NCBI RefSeq assembly: GCF_002777255.1
Contig: NZ_CP017634.1
Span: 1,872,903 to 1,936,902 of the forward strand
DNA: 64,000 nucleotides
Source of the DNA: Candidatus Formimonas warabiya
GTDB taxonomy: Bacteria; Bacillota; Dehalobacteriia; Dehalobacteriales; Dehalobacteriaceae
Reading direction: 5' to 3'
Shown: positions 60,854 to 64,000 of the stretch, piece by piece
Layout: every line of letters starts with the position of its first letter
Position numbering within the stretch: the stretch's first letter is position 1
Made by a program: the position numbers and the translations under genes
The notes under the pieces: model-generated
Seen by the model: the letters and a program-made list of their open reading frames with translations, nothing else
Told to the model about the DNA's origin: nothing
Database searches by the model: none

Positions 60854-63800
60854 TTACTGCATCAGATCCATAAATCTCATCAATATTGTTGCAACCTCTG
60901 CACGGGTGGCATCACCATCAGGATCCAGGATACCGGCTCCTTTACCGCCAATTAAGCCTTTACCCGCGCCCCATTTAAAGGGGATAAGGGCATAGTCCTT
61001 AATTTTTCCGCTGTCATTAAAGCCGGTGAGATCCCCGGAAGCATTGGTATCATAACCTTTAAAACTGCTGTAACGATAAAGAATCGCCAGCATCTGCTCA
61101 CGGGTAACGGCATCCTTCGGGCCGAACTTATTGTGATCATAACCTGTAATAATCTCATTGGCCGTAGCCCAGGCAACCGCATTGGCATACCAACTGCCTG
61201 TAGTCACATCAGAAAAGCTGCCTGTGACACTGCCAACAGCCGGTTCACCGTCCAGACGGTAAAGCGCCGTAACCAGCATATCTCTGCTCATGGTGGTTTG
61301 GGGCGCAAAGGTGGTGGATGAGGTGCCGGTGAACAGGCCTTTATCAGTCACAAATTTTATGGCTTCATAATACCAGTCATTTTCTTGAATGTCCGTAAAG
61401 TTTTTCACCGGCGAACCGTCATCTTCCGGGATATCTTCTTCAATATCTTCTTCAGCATCTTCCTCAACCTCTTCTTCCGTAGTATTCGAAGTGTTGCCTC
61501 CTGAGCCGGAGCTATGCCCACTACGGGAAGCTTGTGCGGTAAAGGTTGCACTGGCCGCAAAGGTCCCGGCGGCAATGTCCGCGGAGGTGTAACCGGTTCC
61601 GGAGATATCCTTCCACAAAGGACTCGACTCGGAATCCGCCGCCAAGCGGTAACCGGATGCCGCAACGGGAACTGGACAATTCATGCTGGTGGTATAGGTA
61701 GCATCCGTATACAGACCCGCCGCATGATACTTAACATAAGCATAAGCTGTCGTTAAGGTAGTACCGGTCCCGGCCTGGAAGGTAAGCCTGATATTATGCA
61801 GCGTGTAGCCGAGATCTGCACCAATACCCACACCTTGGCCCATACTGCCGTCAGGAACTTCAAAGCCGACATTGCTCATGCCGATAGAGCCGGTTGAGCC
61901 ATCCGTGGCGACGGGCTGCACATCGAATACCAATGTAGCCAGTAATGTGCCGCCGCCACTCAAGTTCTGGGGTATAGATTCGCTGCTAGAATAGCCGATC
62001 TGAACCTTGCCGGGAGAAGATAAATTCATGTAGCTGGTTCCAGCATCCGTTGAGGATGCACTGCTGTTAAAGGTTAACTGTGTGCTGTCGAAATCCACAT
62101 CCGCCTGATAAGAATCGTAGGCAGCACCCTCCAAATTACTTCCCGCATAGACTTTTACCGTTACCTGGTCATTGCTGTTGAAGTGCGTATTGGCCCCGTC
62201 TAATTCGGTCCAGATATTCAGTCCCTCGTACTCGACGGAATAAACCGAGAAATGTTCGGCCGTAAGGGTAATATACCCATTGGCATAAGTGGCGCTAACC
62301 GGGGTCTTTACGCCTCCGCTGATAAGGTAGACTTTGATCTTGTCGGCATCTTTGGAACCAAGTTCATAGGGGATTCTGATGCTCACCGTACCACTGCTGC
62401 TTCCTTCCGTGAAAATAGGATTGCCGCCGGCGGTAAGGGAGAAATCAAATACCAGGGCATCGTCGTCGATCAGAGCCTGAACGACAGGATCTTCGCTTTC
62501 GGTAAGCTGCGCCGCGCTAAAGAGGATATCGTTACTGCCTGCGGCAGCCAATATGGCGCCGGTTGCGGCATTGTCGAAAGCAAATTCCCCATTGCTGGTA
62601 GTCAGCTGCAAGGATACGTTCGCAGCCTCTGCCATCTCCTCAACCAAAGCCTGGCCTAGAATAATATTCGTCGTATCCTCCTCAGAACCAATTTCCACAG
62701 GACTGCCATCATTCACAGTAACATCTTCGTCCGTAACGACGACTTTTTCCCAGTTTAAGGCCGGATAGATGGGACCCAGCTGATAGAAGTTACCCAAGGC
62801 GGTGACAAAGGAAGCCGTCCTCATCGCCGAGGCGGTCTTGGCCTGGGCATTGGCATCGGTGCTGGCGGTCAAACCGGTAGCCCGTGCTGCTGTAGTGTTG
62901 AGATAATAGTTGTTGCTGACATTGGCAAGGCCTGCCGCAGAGCCGATCACACCGGAGATATATTCGCTGGTGGTGTTCTCTGCAGTAACGATACCGGCAT
63001 TGTAGCAATTCCGCACGGTAACGGCGGCATTGGAAGCGTAGCCCACTGCGCCGCCGATATTGGCGGTGGCAAATGACCCGGTGTAAGTTACGGTGCCCGT
63101 ATTATATGAATTGGTCAGACTGGCAGAAGCGTTGGTCATAGAACCCACTACGCCGCCGATACTGGAATTGCCGCCCGAAACCGCGCCGGTATTATAGCAC
63201 TGGTCTATTGTGGCAGCTGCGGTCATGGTGCCCGCGATACCGCCCAGCGTGAAGCCGGTGGAGGTCGACGTACTAGTGCTTGTCACCACTCCGCTATTGG
63301 CGCATTTGAGGATGGTTCCGGTAGACCCGTACCTGCCCGCAATACCACCCACATGGTAGGATCCGGTCACAACGCCGGTATTGCGGCAGCTTGTGAACGA
63401 GGCGGTCCCCGCCGCATCGCCGACGATGCCGCCGACGTAGGAGGCAGAGCTTGTGATGTCGCCGTTGTTCAGGCAATCGGTAAATACGCTGGCGCCATTG
63501 GCGTAACCGGCAATACCGGCCGCATAGTTGCCGCTGACCTCGATTCTGGCGTTATTCACGCAGTCGGTGAATGTACTGCCGGCGCTATAGCCGGTGAGGC
63601 CGCCGGTGTAGGTGTTCGATATTCTTTTGATGGAACCGTTTATCGTAACATGATCGATCGTGCAGCCCTCGGCATAACCCACAAGGCCGGCCGTATACAG
63701 ACTGGCGCTTTCCAAATCAACGGTAACGGTAAGATCCTTGATAGTCGCGTTGTAGCCATAACCAAAGAGGCCATAGTAGCTGGACGGGACAGGCTTTTTG

Positions 63801-64000
63801 ACCAGACCGGTAATGTTCTTGCCGTTGCCGTCAAATGTGCCGGAAAACTTCTTGGCACTGGTGCCGATGGGGACGGCCCAGTTCACCCCGGTCAGATCAA
63901 GATTATTGACCAGCTTGCCGTTGATTGAGCCGTTGCCCTGAACGCTGACTTGATCGGCAAACCAGAGCAAATCTGAAGCGTCTTCTATCTGGTAATATTC
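60854..64000 (-). CDS. S-layer-homology cell-surface protein with GLUG-type repeats (5' end outside window)
   Basis: The C-terminal 1048 codons of a secreted surface protein; the frame is open through base 64000. Residues up to about 400 are GLUG-type repeats (GGIAGxxxGxxxxxxCxNxGxV units, about eight or more, beta-helix-like). A cohesin-like region (about 600-720, starting at VTVKVYAGSNLEG) and an SVxFxA-type wall repeat follow. An acidic linker of Glu-rich residues leads to three SLH domains at the end, each with a W-Y-A pattern (NDWYYEAIKFV, GSWYANAVAWAT, then a more diverged one). SLH domains anchor proteins to pyruvylated wall polymers. Acts outside the cell, perhaps in adhesion. Confidence 0.85.
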   Translation of the reverse strand, partial: EYYQIEDASDLLWFADQVSVQGNGSINGKLVNNLDLTGVNWAVPIGTSAKKFSGTFDGNGKNITGLVKKPVPSSYYGLFGYGYNATIKDLTVTVDLESASLYTAGLVGYAEGCTIDHVTINGSIKRISNTYTGGLTGYSAGSTFTDCVNNARIEVSGNYAAGIAGYANGASVFTDCLNNGDITSSASYVGGIVGDAAGTASFTSCRNTGVVTGSYHVGGIAGRYGSTGTILKCANSGVVTSTSTSTSTGFTLGGIAGTMTAAATIDQCYNTGAVSGGNSSIGGVVGSMTNASASLTNSYNTGTVTYTGSFATANIGGAVGYASNAAVTVRNCYNAGIVTAENTTSEYISGVIGSAAGLANVSNNYYLNTTAARATGLTASTDANAQAKTASAMRTASFVTALGNFYQLGPIYPALNWEKVVVTDEDVTVNDGSPVEIGSEEDTTNIILGQALVEEMAEAANVSLQLTTSNGEFAFDNAATGAILAAAGSNDILFSAAQLTESEDPVVQALIDDDALVFDFSLTAGGNPIFTEGSSSGTVSIRIPYELGSKDADKIKVYLISGGVKTPVSATYANGYITLTAEHFSVYSVEYEGLNIWTELDGANTHFNSNDQVTVKVYAGSNLEGAAYDSYQADVDFDSTQLTFNSSASSTDAGTSYMNLSSPGKVQIGYSSSESIPQNLSGGGTLLATLVFDVQPVATDGSTGSIGMSNVGFEVPDGSMGQGVGIGADLGYTLHNIRLTFQAGTGTTLTTAYAYVKYHAAGLYTDATYTTSMNCPVPVAASGYRLAADSESSPLWKDISGTGYTSADIAAGTFAASATFTAQASRSGHSSGSGGNTSNTTEEEVEEDAEEDIEEDIPEDDGSPVKNFTDIQENDWYYEAIKFVTDKGLFTGTSSTTFAPQTTMSRDMLVTALYRLDGEPAVGSVTGSFSDVTTGSWYANAVAWATANEIITGYDHNKFGPKDAVTREQMLAILYRYSSFKGYDTNASGDLTGFNDSGKIKDYALIPFKWGAGKGLIGGKGAGILDPDGDATRAEVATILMRFMDLMQ

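Noticed and set aside
63640..63858. 72-codon minus-strand frame inside the S-layer gene in another frame
   Set aside because: Same-strand out-of-frame shadow without start signals.
63353..63928. 191-codon plus-strand frame opposite the S-layer protein
   Set aside because: Produced by the Gly/Ala-rich repeats of the real gene on the other strand.
1..64000. CRISPR arrays, tRNA, rRNA and intact transposases
   Set aside because: I saw no regularly spaced repeats, cloverleaf or transposase-like proteins; only short REP-like units are present.

Overview
The window looks like part of the chromosome of an anaerobic, spore-forming Firmicute of the class Clostridia, perhaps a Peptococcaceae-like or acetogen-like lineage. 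Four things point there: a yteA-lspA-rluD-pyrR gene order, PyrR-type RNA attenuators, strong AGGAGG ribosome binding sites, and many corrinoid and molybdenum-hydroxylase genes. The species cannot be told from the sequence. Almost every gene is on the minus strand, so operons read from high to low coordinates. Only two genes are convincingly on the plus strand (49954-50289 and 53561-55576). I saw no tRNA, rRNA, CRISPR array, intact transposase or prophage.

Region 1 (1-6200) holds the 5' end of an adenine deaminase gene and a methyl-transfer operon. That operon encodes an NCS1 nucleobase-type transporter, a corrinoid protein, a homologue of the pyrrolysine enzyme MtmB with an ordinary Ile codon at the pyrrolysine position, and an MtrH-type methyltransferase. 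A PocR-AraC regulator sits upstream. I regard this as the best candidate for an undescribed system: corrinoid-dependent demethylation of an N-methylated nucleobase-like compound.

Region 2 (6294-17102) is housekeeping: pyrimidine synthesis (pyrE, pyrF, carB, carA, uraA, pyrR) with two PyrR attenuators, then rluD, lspA, a YteA/DksA-like protein and a DUF5665 membrane protein. pyrB, pyrC, pyrD and pyrK are absent from this cluster.

Region 3 (17438-23818) is an Sgc-like catabolic operon: a DeoR regulator, FGGY kinase, M42 peptidase, BtpA/SgcQ protein, an unknown Cys-rich protein and a sodium:solute symporter. Region 4 (23899-29615) is a complete branched-chain-amino-acid-type ABC transporter operon.

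Region 5 (29615-49760) is a large nucleobase/ureide catabolic island. It has an aspartate carbamoyltransferase, two three-subunit molybdenum hydroxylases of the xanthine dehydrogenase family, carbamate kinase, ATP-PEP carboxykinase, an allantoinase/dihydropyrimidinase-like amidohydrolase, aspartate ammonia-lyase and an IclR regulator. It also has a set for maturing a (probably selenium-dependent) molybdenum cofactor: yqeC, mocA, a yqeB-xdhC fusion, an XdhC N-domain protein and a MoeA-like protein. Repeated TTCCG-N5-CGGAA palindromes lie before both arcC-xdh and aspA, and a ModE-like palindrome sits inside the promoter of the yqeB-xdhC fusion. Together the genes could hydroxylate and open a heterocycle, release carbamoyl phosphate for ATP synthesis, and feed fumarate and PEP to central metabolism.

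Region 6 (49954-55576) has a small carboxymuconolactone-decarboxylase-family protein and a sigma-54-controlled aldehyde/alcohol dehydrogenase pair with its divergent AcoR-like activator. Region 7 (55649-64000) encodes exported proteins: an S-layer-homology protein cut by the window edge, two proteins with a sulfite-oxidase-like fold but apparently no Mo-ligand Cys, a phosphatase-superfamily-like protein, a gene interrupted by an in-frame TGA, and a sensor-less sigma-54 AAA+ protein.
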